Source: Providencia rettgeri
Lineage (GTDB): Bacteria; Pseudomonadota; Gammaproteobacteria; Enterobacterales; Enterobacteriaceae
Direction: 5' to 3'
Length of the DNA stretch: 64,000 nucleotides
NCBI RefSeq assembly: GCF_023205015.1
Contig: NZ_CP096259.1
Span: forward strand, 65,769-129,768
Shown here piece by piece: positions 8,936 through 18,239 of this stretch. The notes under the pieces are model-generated. The model was given only the letters and a program-made list of their open reading frames with translations. It did no database searches and was not told the origin of the DNA. The translations under genes were made by a program, and so were the position numbers. Positions within the stretch are counted from its first letter, which is position 1, and the number at the start of each line of letters is the position of its first letter.

Positions 8936-9016
8936 ATATTCTTAAAGACACAACAAAAGCCCACCATTATAAAATAGTGTCACTATGCAAATAGTTGTGT
9001 CTTAACGAATGCGGAT
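8928..9016. repeat. Imperfect long inverted repeat upstream of msr(E)
   Basis: The left arm 8928-8954 (ATCCGCAT...TTAAAGACACAAC) is mirrored by the right arm 8994-9016 (GTTGTGTCTTAA...ATGCGGAT), with about 39 bp between. Twenty or so bases per arm pair. The loop contains the TATAAT candidate. It could be an operator, a lost element end or a Xer-related structure. Apart from this and the leader elements, the 363 bp from 8727 to 9089 hold no gene. Confidence 0.6.
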
Positions 9017-9089
9017 AGAATGCATAAACTTACCTAAAAAATAAAATTCAGTTTTATGATAACTTTACTGTTAAAAGAAGTCTAGACAA

Positions 9090-10415
9090 CCTGAGGGATC
9101 CCCACAAAATTTCCATTCATACAATCAGCTATCAGCCTGTTTGATTACTGCCCAGTCCCACTGAACCACCCACTGTAGTATTTGTTTAAGTCCCTGCTGA
9201 TAATATTGCCTGCGTATTCGCTGTTTGGGTTCTTTGCAAAGTAATATCCCAAGGAAATTCAGGGCCAATACCCGCCTATTTTTAACGGTGTTAGCTTGAT
9301 AACGCAGGTGCAAACCCGCTTTCTCCGCTGCGCTACCTAGCAGGTAATGAAACCAATTAACCAATGCGGCCAGTAGTAGCAGTATCTCTAAGCGAGATTT
9401 CTTCTTGGTACCATGCAAATCGCTACCCAGGCCATAGCGGTGACTTTTCTGATCACGGAAGCTTTCTTCAATTTGCATTCGGCTACTGTAGCACTTAGCA
9501 ATTTTATCCGCATACCCATGGCAGTCAGCTAAGGATGACACCAACAACCATGGTTCCTTATACGTCTTATTTTTATCGCGTTTCAATAGCTTATAACCTT
9601 TGCCAACCAGGACGGCCTGCGTTTCATAGTGTTGTGTTTGGGCAAGCATGATTTTTCCTACACTTTTTGGATCCTTCTTCGCTTGCCGATAAAGCTGATT
9701 AACACTGATAAACTTGTCCTGCTCTGCCAATTTAAGCTTCACATTGCCTCGAACTCTAGCTACATAATGCCATCCCAGCTTACGCACTTGTTTCAGCCAT
9801 GGAACTTTAAACCCCGCGTCAGTGACAATTACGGGCTTACAGTCCTTGGGTAGCATGGCTTTAAGCTGCTTTAAAAACGCCCCGTGTAGGTGTGGGCAGG
9901 TATAATCTTCTGCGGCGGCAATCTTCTGTAGCAGAGTCAACGCTCTACCGTCAGCGGCAATGCTGGCACGCAGGATAAAGTGTCGCTTGGCAGTATCGGC
10001 ATTGCTCCAGTCAACCAAAATCATCGGCTTAGTTTTATGGCCAACAATAGAAGCCGTCAGCGCAGCATAAATCAATGGCAGCTCTCGTTGCAGGTTAGGA
10101 TTATTGAGTAGACGATCTGCCCGTTTGATACTGACCTTATCTGAAGAGCCAGGCATCGCCCGGCCAATCGCAGTAACGGTGCAACACGCATCCTTTGCCA
10201 GGGCGGTTACCGCATCTAGCAAAACCGAAAATCGGGCTTTATGCATTGATTTTGGCGTGACAAAGGTGAGGAAATCAGCGAGCATAGCTTTTACATTCAT
10301 GGTGAGCATCCGCGGTGTGGGAGTTTTGGCGAATGATCAGATCAGGAACCGCCATGAATGTTCCCCAATCAACTAACATTTTATTTTAACTACAGAATTT
10401 CTGGGGATACCTCAG
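9090..10415 (-). mobile_element. ISEc29 (IS4 family)
   Basis: An insertion sequence of about 1,326 bp. End sequences CCTGAGGGATCCCC (9090 onward) and GGGGATACCTCAGG (ending 10415) are imperfect inverted repeats. The name comes from recognition of the transposase and its place between msr(E) and armA in Tn1548-type regions. No matching direct repeat flanks it, so it has probably taken part in rearrangement. Confidence 0.85.
9125..10309 (-). CDS. ISEc29 transposase
   Basis: A 394-residue IS4-family transposase. The catalytic acidic residues lie in the LVDWSNAD and VIVTDAGFK segments, and the YREK-like motif in MQIEESFRDQKSHRYG. The frame is complete and the ends are present, so it is probably active. 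It lies between the msr(E)-mph(E) pair and armA in the arrangement known from Tn1548. Confidence 0.93.
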   Translation of the reverse strand: MLTMNVKAMLADFLTFVTPKSMHKARFSVLLDAVTALAKDACCTVTAIGRAMPGSSDKVSIKRADRLLNNPNLQRELPLIYAALTASIVGHKTKPMILVDWSNADTAKRHFILRASIAADGRALTLLQKIAAAEDYTCPHLHGAFLKQLKAMLPKDCKPVIVTDAGFKVPWLKQVRKLGWHYVARVRGNVKLKLAEQDKFISVNQLYRQAKKDPKSVGKIMLAQTQHYETQAVLVGKGYKLLKRDKNKTYKEPWLLVSSLADCHGYADKIAKCYSSRMQIEESFRDQKSHRYGLGSDLHGTKKKSRLEILLLLAALVNWFHYLLGSAAEKAGLHLRYQANTVKNRRVLALNFLGILLCKEPKQRIRRQYYQQGLKQILQWVVQWDWAVIKQADS

Positions 10416-10543
10416 GTGGTTTGCAACTCTTTGGTTTAATTGGTTTGATTTATGGGCCAATTATTTTTGCGTTAACCATGGTGCTGTTACGGCTTTATAC
10501 TATTGAGTTTAAAGATTTTCTGGAACGCCAAGACAATAGCTAA
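10416..10543 (+). pseudogene. AI-2E/PerM-family transporter C-terminal scar
   Basis: The last 42 or so residues of an AI-2E family membrane protein (GGLQLFGLIGLIYGPIIFAL, then a basic-acidic tail). The rest was removed by ISEc29. This is a chromosomal fragment carried along with armA and hints at the donor genome. It has no function here. Confidence 0.7.
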
Positions 10544-10741
10544 CAATAAGATTGTTGTACTTTAGCGCTTCGCCCTGCCCATATCGGTATACAGTGCATT
10601 TACGGGAGAAAAAACGGCTCAAACAGGAAAAAATGAAATGACTGAGTCAGCCGAGAAGAATTTCCCCGCTTATTCGCACCTTCCCTAGATTGCTTTTGAG
10701 CCATGCATGCATTTGTTTTTAACCTTCTAAACTGTAGTTGA

Positions 10742-11044
10742 AACCTATCTTTTCCTCAAAATATCCTCTATGTTGTCCAAGGAAAAGATAATCCAAAACT
10801 TTGGAAAAACATAGTAAGTGTTTCAGAATTGCACTTGATAAACGAAACTTCATTACTTAATAATAACTATACAGCATCTATCCGTTATAGAAGTCAGGAT
10901 ACACCAGTAAAAGTAACCCAGAATGAAAATGGATATATATTTGAATTTTCTGCACCACAATGGGCTCCAGCCGTTGGACAGAGTTTAGTACTTTTCCAAG
11001 AAAATGAGTGCCTTGGAGGCGGAGTTATTTCTGAAATCCACTAG
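10742..11044 (+). pseudogene. mnmA: MnmA (tRNA 2-thiouridylase) C-terminal scar
   Basis: About 100 C-terminal residues of a tRNA-specific 2-thiouridylase: ILYVVQGKDNP, then IRYRSQDTPVKV, FEFSAPQWAPAVGQS and CLGGGVI. The N-terminal PP-loop ATPase part is missing, so it is not functional. Its stop codon lies 20 bp inside the 3' end of the convergent armA gene, so the two genes share their last codons. It is a likely scar of the armA donor chromosome. Confidence 0.8.
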
Positions 11045-11798
11045 TAATATATACTAACTCATTCCCTATAACCTTCGAATCAAGGATTTTTATCCAACCT
11101 TTTGTAAAAGATTCAAACCATAGCTGGTAATTCTCTTCCATTCCCTTCTCCTTTCCAGATAAAGACTTTATTGGAAAAGATATTACAAAGTTTTGAGTAT
11201 GAAAAAGCTGTAGGAAATCCAAGATATTTACATCTTGCTGTTTTAGCACAGGAAGCATCTTTAAAAGGAATACTACATCATAAGTACCTTTGTAGACATC
11301 ACTCTCTTTATTCAAAAACCTATACTTTATCGTCGTCTTTAACTTCCCAATAATGCTACTCAAAAAAGCTATCTCAGCTCTATCAATATCGTATGCATGA
11401 TATATTATTTTTTCATTTTCATTCCATTGGTATAAAGCTAATGGATTGAAGCCACAACCAAAATCTAAAATAGATGAGACATGTTTGATATTTCCAAATA
11501 CATAAGTGTAAAAGTCATTTAATGTTGCGACTCTTTCATTCGTCGAAGAATGAATCTTTAGTAAATCTTCTATTGATAACTGCCCCTGATTGTACTTTTT
11601 TAATAATTTATCCCAATTAGGATAGGCAGAATAGTAAGACCCCCATATTTGATGCAATTTCTTTTTAGAATAATTCTCAACTTCCTTTAATTTATATTTC
11701 TTCTCAGAAATGGAAACAACCTTTTCAACAATATCTGAATCAAGGTTTTCGTACTTTTTTGATTCAAGTATCTTCTTAACAACATCATTCTTATCCAT
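11025..11798 (-). CDS. armA: ArmA 16S rRNA (guanine1405-N7) methyltransferase
   Basis: A 257-residue SAM-dependent methyltransferase that modifies G1405 in the ribosomal A site and gives high-level resistance to 4,6-disubstituted deoxystreptamines (amikacin, gentamicin, tobramycin). The SAM-binding motif LDFGCGFNPLAL lies near residue 110. The standard start MDKNDVVKK is used; an in-frame extension of 23 residues upstream is ignored. It is flanked by ISEc29 and an IS903-like remnant, the Tn1548 arrangement. Confidence 0.98.
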   Translation of the reverse strand: MDKNDVVKKILESKKYENLDSDIVEKVVSISEKKYKLKEVENYSKKKLHQIWGSYYSAYPNWDKLLKKYNQGQLSIEDLLKIHSSTNERVATLNDFYTYVFGNIKHVSSILDFGCGFNPLALYQWNENEKIIYHAYDIDRAEIAFLSSIIGKLKTTIKYRFLNKESDVYKGTYDVVFLLKMLPVLKQQDVNILDFLQLFHTQNFVISFPIKSLSGKEKGMEENYQLWFESFTKGWIKILDSKVIGNELVYITSGFQK

Positions 11799-12067
11799 TT
11801 GAAAGAACCTACAAGTTAAGTATTTGATAGGAACTGTCATTTCGGGTTTTTTGCGGTTTCGGGTCAAAATTCGGTTTTTCCCCCGAACTACGACTGTTTT
11901 CGCACCCCGAACAACTAATCCAATCAGAATTTTCCGGCAACGCCGACTCTAAGAAGTGTAATTCCAGTCCATTTCTGCCGTCAACCCCTGATTCGCGTTA
12001 ATGCGACAAAGCTCAAACACATAACTCCCCCACGAAGCCATATAAACTCCGATTTCGAGGTGTTATC
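11799..12067. other. armA upstream region, no gene
   Basis: 269 bp between armA and the IS903-like remnant. It must hold the armA promoter unless transcription enters from the IS. No convincing ORF was found: frames crossing it are extensions of neighbours. Confidence 0.5.
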
Positions 12068-12964
12068 GGCGTTGTTGACCAAATCCGTCGCTGGATGGCC
12101 GTTCCCCAACCCGTTGATACCACTCAATTCACTGGCTGGCGAACAGGCATACCAAGCCCTATCAGCTTGTTCATCACCTTCACGCCAGCCAGGATTTCGC
12201 CCACCTGGGCGTTGTAGTTCCGCAGGCTCAGCGTTGGCCCGATGAGTTGCTTGAACCGGTACATGGCGGTCTCGGCTATCGAGCGCTGGTGATAGCCGGA
12301 GTCTTTCTTCCATTGCTTCAGTTCACCGGCCTTGAGCGCCGTCACCGCCTCGTTGCGGGGATGGCCTTCCTCCCACGGTGCCGCATTTTTTCTCGGCGGT
12401 ATGGTGGCTTTCGCCCCCTTTTTCTTCAGTAGCGCATGACAGGCCTTGGTGTCATACGCACCATCGGCGCTGACCTGTTTTATCTTGCGTCGTAAGGGGT
12501 TGAGCAACGTCGGTAACACCTCGTTATCCGCCACCGTCTCCAGGCTGACTTCGGCAGCGATGACCGCATGGGTTGTGGCATCCACCGCCAAGTGGAGCTT
12601 GCGCCACACTCGTCGCTTCTCCTTGCCGTGTTTGCGAATTTTCCATTCGCCTTCGCCATAGACCTTGAGGCCGGTGGCATCAATGACCAAGTGAGCCACC
12701 GGGCCTTGGCTGGGGAGGCGGTACTTGATGTCGACGGTCTTGGCGCGCTTGCTGATACAGCTATAGTCCGGCGACTGCAAAGGCACCGCCATCAGTTGGA
12801 ACAACGAGTTAATGAAGCCTTCTAGCGCCCGCAGCGGCAACTTGAACAAGCCTTTTAGCATCAGGGCCGTCTCAATGGCGGTGTCACTGTAGTGGAAACC
12901 TCTCCCTCGGCGGCCATGGTGGACCAGGCAATGCCACTGCTTAATGGCTTGTTCGTCCATCCAG
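12068..12964 (-). mobile_element. IS903-group (IS5 family) element, truncated by ISCR1
   Basis: The surviving left inverted repeat at 12068-12087 (GGCGTTGTTGACCAAATC) resembles the IS903 end. The other end is missing because ISCR1 begins at 12965. By position this corresponds to the tnpU/ISEc28 element found upstream of armA in Tn1548; that name is from recall. Confidence 0.75.
12124..12960 (-). pseudogene. IS903-like transposase, N-terminally truncated
   Basis: 278 residues of an IS5-family (IS903 group) transposase: DDE core with VIDATGLKVYG and SADGAYDT, and C-terminal SIAETAMYRFKQ. Relatives carry roughly 30 more N-terminal residues, which are lost where the ISCR1 end joins at 12965. The ATG used here is internal. 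Probably inactive. Confidence 0.88.
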
Positions 12965-14894
12965 GGGTATAGGAAGTATAAACCACCTTTTTGCTCCTCA
13001 TCCGAAGTATCTTACCTGAAATTCCCTCACTCGTTTACCGCTCAAGCCCCAATTTTAACTGCCGGTCCAGCCTAAACCGCTCTAATAAGGTTCGATTTGG
13101 CGGTAAAATCTCTAGCCTGATAGCTCGAGAGATACAAACTGCCCCACCGCCCCGTTTAAAAGTTGGCAGTGTTGAGCAGTGTTGGATTTGGGGTCGTCAG
13201 TCAAAGAGACGACTCTGTGATGGATCGAACAGGCTGGGAGTCAGTGGCGGCGCTCGTTCTGGTGGCAGCTCACGCTGCTTGGCGGCATTCGCCTTGGCTG
13301 TTTTCTGTTTCAGATGCTTGAGAATCTGCTCAATGACCTTCGGATCTTCGATGCTGGCAATCACTTTGACGTGACCGCCGCAGTGTTCGCAGACTTCAAT
13401 ATCAATATTGAAGACTCGCTTGAGGCGTTGCATCCAGGTCATGGCGCGGTGGCGCTCTGCAGGACTCTTGTCACGCCAGTTAGTATCGAGACCTTCCGAT
13501 TTGTCGGGCTTCTTGCCCCGCTTGGCGGGTGTTACTTGAACTCGGTGTTTGCTGTTCGGTGCAAAGACGCCGTGGAAGCGTGTGAGGTTGACTCGCGGCT
13601 TAGGTACCAACGCAGCGAGTTTGGCGATGAAGTCCAGCGGCTCGAAGATCACATGGGTGGTGCCATTGCGGTACGGAGTTTTGAGCTCGTAACGCACCTG
13701 CCCATTGGCGGTTAATGCCAGACGTTTTTCTGAAACCGCTGGCCGACTAATGTAGCGACACAAGCGCTCAAGCTTATCCCGCTGATGCGCTTCGGCCATC
13801 ACACCGGCGTGTAGCGAGAAACCAGCATGGTTGGCTACTCGACTGCTTGAGTCGGCTTTATCCTCACGCCCTGGCAAGGTTTGCAGGGTGAAGACTTTGC
13901 GCCCTTGCTGGGGGCCGACGGCAATGCGATACGTAACCGAAGCACCATGTAATTGAGTCAGCGTATCGTCTTCGCCCTCTTCCAGTGTCAACCACGTATT
14001 CTCGGCATCACGCTCCAAAATCCCACGCTTTTCCATGCAGCGAGCGATGCGATGGCTGAGGGTGTGAGCGAGCGTATTCAGCTCATCGTAAGTGGGTGCC
14101 TTGACACGATGGAAGCGTTGCTTGCCATAGTCATCTTCGGCATAGACACCATCGAGAAACAGCATGTGGTAGTGGACATTGAGATTTAGCGCGGAGCCAA
14201 AGCGTTGGATAAGAGTCACTGAGCCAGTTTGTGCAGAGGCTTTGGTGTAACCGGCTTTTTTGATCAGATGAGTTGAGAGTGTACGATAGACGATACTCAA
14301 GACCTGGCCCATCAGCTGGGGATGGCGAGCCAGCAAAAAGCGTAGCTGGAAAGGAAAGCTGAGCACCCACTGGCGAATGGGCTCCTTGGGGAAGACTTCG
14401 TCTATCAGCAGCGCCGCACTCTCGGCCATCCGGCGGGCACCGCAGCTAGGGCAAAAGCCGCGTCGTTTACAGCTGAAGGCGACCAGACGCTCGTGATGAC
14501 AATCCTCGCAGCGAACCCGCATGAAACCATACTCCAGACGGCCACATTGGAGGAGGTCGTTGAATTCTTGTTGGATGTAGCGAGGCAGGTGTTGACCTTG
14601 GGCTTCGAGTGAGGCTTTGAAGGCTGGGTAGTGCTGCTCAACCAGCTGGTAGAGCAGCGTCTGGTCGGGTTGGTGGCGTTCGTAACCGTTTGTTTGAGTG
14701 GGCGATTGACTCGCCGTGGCGTTCCTTGCCAGCGACATGGGTATCCTCCGCTGATACTGTGGTTATGTACAGTATCAGCGGCTTGCGTTCAGACGTCCAG
14801 TCTGGCCCTAGACATCGCTAAATGCTTAACCCGCAATAGCCCTCACGAGTTGTTATCAGCCACTACCGGTTGAGCGAGAAGGTTTTGGGTTCAG
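12965..14894 (-). mobile_element. ISCR1 copy A
   Basis: An IS91-like rolling-circle element. The origin-type end downstream of the transposase reads GGTTTATACTTCCTATACCC on the minus strand (12965-12984). The other boundary, 14894, is where copies A and C diverge from B and D. Copies A and C lack the extra 220 bp or so seen beyond 17670 and 26100 and join qnrA downstream sequence instead. The origin end abuts the IS903-like remnant. Confidence 0.9.
13197..14738 (-). CDS. ISCR1 rolling-circle transposase, copy A
   Basis: A 513-residue IS91-type transposase. The N-terminal zinc finger is CEDCHH...CKRRGFCPSCGARR (about residues 77-100), followed by the HUH-type motif NVHYHMLFLDG (about 202) and catalytic tyrosines further on. 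A C-terminal CEHCGGHVK segment is also present. It nicks at the origin end and can drag adjacent DNA as one-ended transposition. This product can act on all four copies. Confidence 0.96.
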   Translation of the reverse strand: MSLARNATASQSPTQTNGYERHQPDQTLLYQLVEQHYPAFKASLEAQGQHLPRYIQQEFNDLLQCGRLEYGFMRVRCEDCHHERLVAFSCKRRGFCPSCGARRMAESAALLIDEVFPKEPIRQWVLSFPFQLRFLLARHPQLMGQVLSIVYRTLSTHLIKKAGYTKASAQTGSVTLIQRFGSALNLNVHYHMLFLDGVYAEDDYGKQRFHRVKAPTYDELNTLAHTLSHRIARCMEKRGILERDAENTWLTLEEGEDDTLTQLHGASVTYRIAVGPQQGRKVFTLQTLPGREDKADSSSRVANHAGFSLHAGVMAEAHQRDKLERLCRYISRPAVSEKRLALTANGQVRYELKTPYRNGTTHVIFEPLDFIAKLAALVPKPRVNLTRFHGVFAPNSKHRVQVTPAKRGKKPDKSEGLDTNWRDKSPAERHRAMTWMQRLKRVFNIDIEVCEHCGGHVKVIASIEDPKVIEQILKHLKQKTAKANAAKQRELPPERAPPLTPSLFDPSQSRLFD

Positions 14895-14984
14895 CATTCC
14901 GGCGGTAATACTCTGCTATAGCAGAATCTGCCTTGTTGCAGCGCGGAACTCAAGTGATATTTGCCTCTTGTGTTTGCATTCGAG

Positions 14985-15641
14985 CTAATCCGGCAGCACT
15001 ATTACTCCCAAGGGTTCCAGCAGTTGCTCCTGTTGCCAGGCACAGATCTTGACTCCTTCGAGGTTGACCCGTCTGGGGTCGAGCCCATCCAGATCGGCAA
15101 AGGTTAGGTCACAGCCCCGCAGATTGACCTGTTGCCAACAGTCGCGGGAGAAGGTGCCGCGGCTGAGATCTGAGCCCATCAAGGAAGCGCCGCTGAGATT
15201 GGCATTGCTCCAGTTGTTTTCAAACAGCTCGCATTTTTCCAGGCATTGGCCACTCAAGTTGGTATAGGCCAGGTTGCAACCTGAGATATAAGCCGAGCAG
15301 AAGTACATCTTATGGCTGACTTGATTGTAGAAGCGGGCCCGGGAAAAGTTGGCGCCCTTGAGATCGCACTCCCTGAACTCTATGCCAAAGCAGTTGGCAC
15401 CGCTGAAGTTGGCCAAAGACAGACGGCAGGCCTTGAAACTGGCATCGCGCAGATCGGCATAGCTGAAGTGACACCCTTCAACGGCGCCGCTTTCAATGAA
15501 ACTGCAATCCTCGAAACTGGCATCCTGCAGCTGACAGTGGCTGAAGTCACACTGATAAAAGCGGCAGCGGCGAAAACGGCTGTCACTCAAATCCTGGCGT
15601 GAGAAATCCTCTTGCTGAAAAACTTTATCAATAATATCCAT
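14985..15641 (-). CDS. qnrA: QnrA pentapeptide-repeat quinolone resistance protein, copy 1
   Basis: A 218-residue right-handed beta-helix protein made of tandem pentapeptides (for example CRFYQ, CDFSH, CQLQD) with the usual break near the middle. It protects DNA gyrase and topoisomerase IV from quinolones. The sequence fits QnrA1 as I know it; allele not verified. Its upstream region (15642-15740) abuts the origin end of ISCR1 copy B, as in known qnrA integrons. An identical copy lies at 23415-24071. Confidence 0.95.
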   Translation of the reverse strand: MDIIDKVFQQEDFSRQDLSDSRFRRCRFYQCDFSHCQLQDASFEDCSFIESGAVEGCHFSYADLRDASFKACRLSLANFSGANCFGIEFRECDLKGANFSRARFYNQVSHKMYFCSAYISGCNLAYTNLSGQCLEKCELFENNWSNANLSGASLMGSDLSRGTFSRDCWQQVNLRGCDLTFADLDGLDPRRVNLEGVKICAWQQEQLLEPLGVIVLPD

Positions 15642-15740
15642 ACGGCTTCCTTTAATCAGGGAGGGTGCTAACTCTTTCGGCGAGCTTTGCCTAGGCAGGC
15701 AAACATGGGGTTGGTTCGCGTCTTCCCAACAACCTTTGCA

Positions 15741-17670
15741 GGGTATAGGAAGTATAAACCACCTTTTTGCTCCTCATCCGAAGTATCTTACCTGAAATTC
15801 CCTCACTCGTTTACCGCTCAAGCCCCAATTTTAACTGCCGGTCCAGCCTAAACCGCTCTAATAAGGTTCGATTTGGCGGTAAAATCTCTAGCCTGATAGC
15901 TCGAGAGATACAAACTGCCCCACCGCCCCGTTTAAAAGTTGGCAGTGTTGAGCAGTGTTGGATTTGGGGTCGTCAGTCAAAGAGACGACTCTGTGATGGA
16001 TCGAACAGGCTGGGAGTCAGTGGCGGCGCTCGTTCTGGTGGCAGCTCACGCTGCTTGGCGGCATTCGCCTTGGCTGTTTTCTGTTTCAGATGCTTGAGAA
16101 TCTGCTCAATGACCTTCGGATCTTCGATGCTGGCAATCACTTTGACGTGACCGCCGCAGTGTTCGCAGACTTCAATATCAATATTGAAGACTCGCTTGAG
16201 GCGTTGCATCCAGGTCATGGCGCGGTGGCGCTCTGCAGGACTCTTGTCACGCCAGTTAGTATCGAGACCTTCCGATTTGTCGGGCTTCTTGCCCCGCTTG
16301 GCGGGTGTTACTTGAACTCGGTGTTTGCTGTTCGGTGCAAAGACGCCGTGGAAGCGTGTGAGGTTGACTCGCGGCTTAGGTACCAACGCAGCGAGTTTGG
16401 CGATGAAGTCCAGCGGCTCGAAGATCACATGGGTGGTGCCATTGCGGTACGGAGTTTTGAGCTCGTAACGCACCTGCCCATTGGCGGTTAATGCCAGACG
16501 TTTTTCTGAAACCGCTGGCCGACTAATGTAGCGACACAAGCGCTCAAGCTTATCCCGCTGATGCGCTTCGGCCATCACACCGGCGTGTAGCGAGAAACCA
16601 GCATGGTTGGCTACTCGACTGCTTGAGTCGGCTTTATCCTCACGCCCTGGCAAGGTTTGCAGGGTGAAGACTTTGCGCCCTTGCTGGGGGCCGACGGCAA
16701 TGCGATACGTAACCGAAGCACCATGTAATTGAGTCAGCGTATCGTCTTCGCCCTCTTCCAGTGTCAACCACGTATTCTCGGCATCACGCTCCAAAATCCC
16801 ACGCTTTTCCATGCAGCGAGCGATGCGATGGCTGAGGGTGTGAGCGAGCGTATTCAGCTCATCGTAAGTGGGTGCCTTGACACGATGGAAGCGTTGCTTG
16901 CCATAGTCATCTTCGGCATAGACACCATCGAGAAACAGCATGTGGTAGTGGACATTGAGATTTAGCGCGGAGCCAAAGCGTTGGATAAGAGTCACTGAGC
17001 CAGTTTGTGCAGAGGCTTTGGTGTAACCGGCTTTTTTGATCAGATGAGTTGAGAGTGTACGATAGACGATACTCAAGACCTGGCCCATCAGCTGGGGATG
17101 GCGAGCCAGCAAAAAGCGTAGCTGGAAAGGAAAGCTGAGCACCCACTGGCGAATGGGCTCCTTGGGGAAGACTTCGTCTATCAGCAGCGCCGCACTCTCG
17201 GCCATCCGGCGGGCACCGCAGCTAGGGCAAAAGCCGCGTCGTTTACAGCTGAAGGCGACCAGACGCTCGTGATGACAATCCTCGCAGCGAACCCGCATGA
17301 AACCATACTCCAGACGGCCACATTGGAGGAGGTCGTTGAATTCTTGTTGGATGTAGCGAGGCAGGTGTTGACCTTGGGCTTCGAGTGAGGCTTTGAAGGC
17401 TGGGTAGTGCTGCTCAACCAGCTGGTAGAGCAGCGTCTGGTCGGGTTGGTGGCGTTCGTAACCGTTTGTTTGAGTGGGCGATTGACTCGCCGTGGCGTTC
17501 CTTGCCAGCGACATGGGTATCCTCCGCTGATACTGTGGTTATGTACAGTATCAGCGGCTTGCGTTCAGACGTCCAGTCTGGCCCTAGACATCGCTAAATG
17601 CTTAACCCGCAATAGCCCTCACGAGTTGTTATCAGCCACTACCGGTTGAGCGAGAAGGTTTTGGGTTCAG
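15741..17670 (-). mobile_element. ISCR1 copy B
   Basis: Same 1,930-bp core as copy A. Beyond 17670 it continues into a further 220 bp or so (to about 17895) shared with copy D. From recall of a roughly 2.15-kb common region, this extension may be the true remaining ISCR1 end, followed by the integron 3'-CS. Its origin end faces qnrA. Confidence 0.9.
15973..17514 (-). CDS. ISCR1 rolling-circle transposase, copy B
   Basis: Predicted product identical to copy A over all 513 residues. Its origin-proximal side faces qnrA copy 1, so it is the copy most likely to have mobilised qnrA originally. Confidence 0.96.
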   Translation of the reverse strand: MSLARNATASQSPTQTNGYERHQPDQTLLYQLVEQHYPAFKASLEAQGQHLPRYIQQEFNDLLQCGRLEYGFMRVRCEDCHHERLVAFSCKRRGFCPSCGARRMAESAALLIDEVFPKEPIRQWVLSFPFQLRFLLARHPQLMGQVLSIVYRTLSTHLIKKAGYTKASAQTGSVTLIQRFGSALNLNVHYHMLFLDGVYAEDDYGKQRFHRVKAPTYDELNTLAHTLSHRIARCMEKRGILERDAENTWLTLEEGEDDTLTQLHGASVTYRIAVGPQQGRKVFTLQTLPGREDKADSSSRVANHAGFSLHAGVMAEAHQRDKLERLCRYISRPAVSEKRLALTANGQVRYELKTPYRNGTTHVIFEPLDFIAKLAALVPKPRVNLTRFHGVFAPNSKHRVQVTPAKRGKKPDKSEGLDTNWRDKSPAERHRAMTWMQRLKRVFNIDIEVCEHCGGHVKVIASIEDPKVIEQILKHLKQKTAKANAAKQRELPPERAPPLTPSLFDPSQSRLFD

Positions 17671-17701
17671 GGTGCTATTGCTCCACCAATCACAATACTG
17701 A

Positions 17702-17732
17702 AGCCCCAACTGTTATCAGTTGGGGCTTTTTC
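17702..17732 (+). terminator. Rho-independent terminator beyond ISCR1 copy B
   Basis: Perfect 11-bp stem AGCCCCAACTG / CAGTTGGGGCT with loop TTAT, then TTTTTC. It acts on rightward transcription. The same structure stands at 26132-26162. It insulates the leftward sul1 and ISCR1 genes from rightward transcripts. Confidence 0.85.
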
Positions 17733-17918
17733 TTGTCTGTTTGCGGCGGTTGCGTTTTATCGGTAGTCGTCGAGCTCTGCACCATCCCACATAAGAGCTT
17801 AACGGTGCGATCTTCAACGCCATCACACAAAACTTTCTTTTTCACGCACAGTCAACTTATTGGATGTTTTATTAACAACCCAAAAGGAGATATTTAGCGG
17901 GCGGCCGGAAGGTGAATG

Positions 17919-18239
17919 CTAGGCATGATCTAACCCTCGGTCTCTGGCGTCGCGACTGCGAAATTTCGCGAGGGTTTCCGAGAAGGTGATTGCGCTTCGC
18001 AGATCTCCAGGCGCGTGGGTGCGGACGTAGTCAGCGCCATTGCCGATCGCGTGAAGTTCCGCCGCAAGGCTCGCTGGACCCAGATCCTTTACAGGAAGGC
18101 CAACGGTGGCGCCCAAGAAGGATTTCCGCGACACCGAGACCAATAGCGGAAGCCCCAACGCCGACTTCAGCTTTTGAAGGTTCGACAGCACGTGCAGCGA
18201 TGTTTCCGGTGCGGGGCTCAAGAAAAATCCCATCCCCGG
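17919..18239 (-). pseudogene. sul1: sul1, 5'-truncated copy
   Basis: The last 106 or so codons of sul1 (dihydropteroate synthase), identical to the 3' end of the intact gene at 26349-27188. The 5' two thirds are replaced by the ISAba125 remnant at 18240. Not functional. It is the right end of the 5,275-bp repeat, so the blaNDM-1 module was probably joined here by homologous or illegitimate recombination. Confidence 0.95.

Larger units (their letters stand above)
12965..18239. repeat. 5,275-bp direct repeat, left copy
   Basis: This segment (ISCR1, qnrA, ISCR1, 3'-CS, 3' part of sul1) recurs at 21395-26669, offset by exactly 8,430 bp, with no difference seen in the parts compared or in any translated frame. 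Identity starts at the ISCR1 end GGGTATAGG and stops inside sul1 at 18239/26669. Confidence 0.95.

Noticed and set aside
8928..9064. Second pdif site upstream of msr(E)
   Set aside because: TTATGATAACT at 9054-9064 resembles a XerD arm, but the bases where the XerC arm should be do not match.
9090..10415. Target duplication of ISEc29
   Set aside because: No matching flanking bases were found; the flanks are from different sources.
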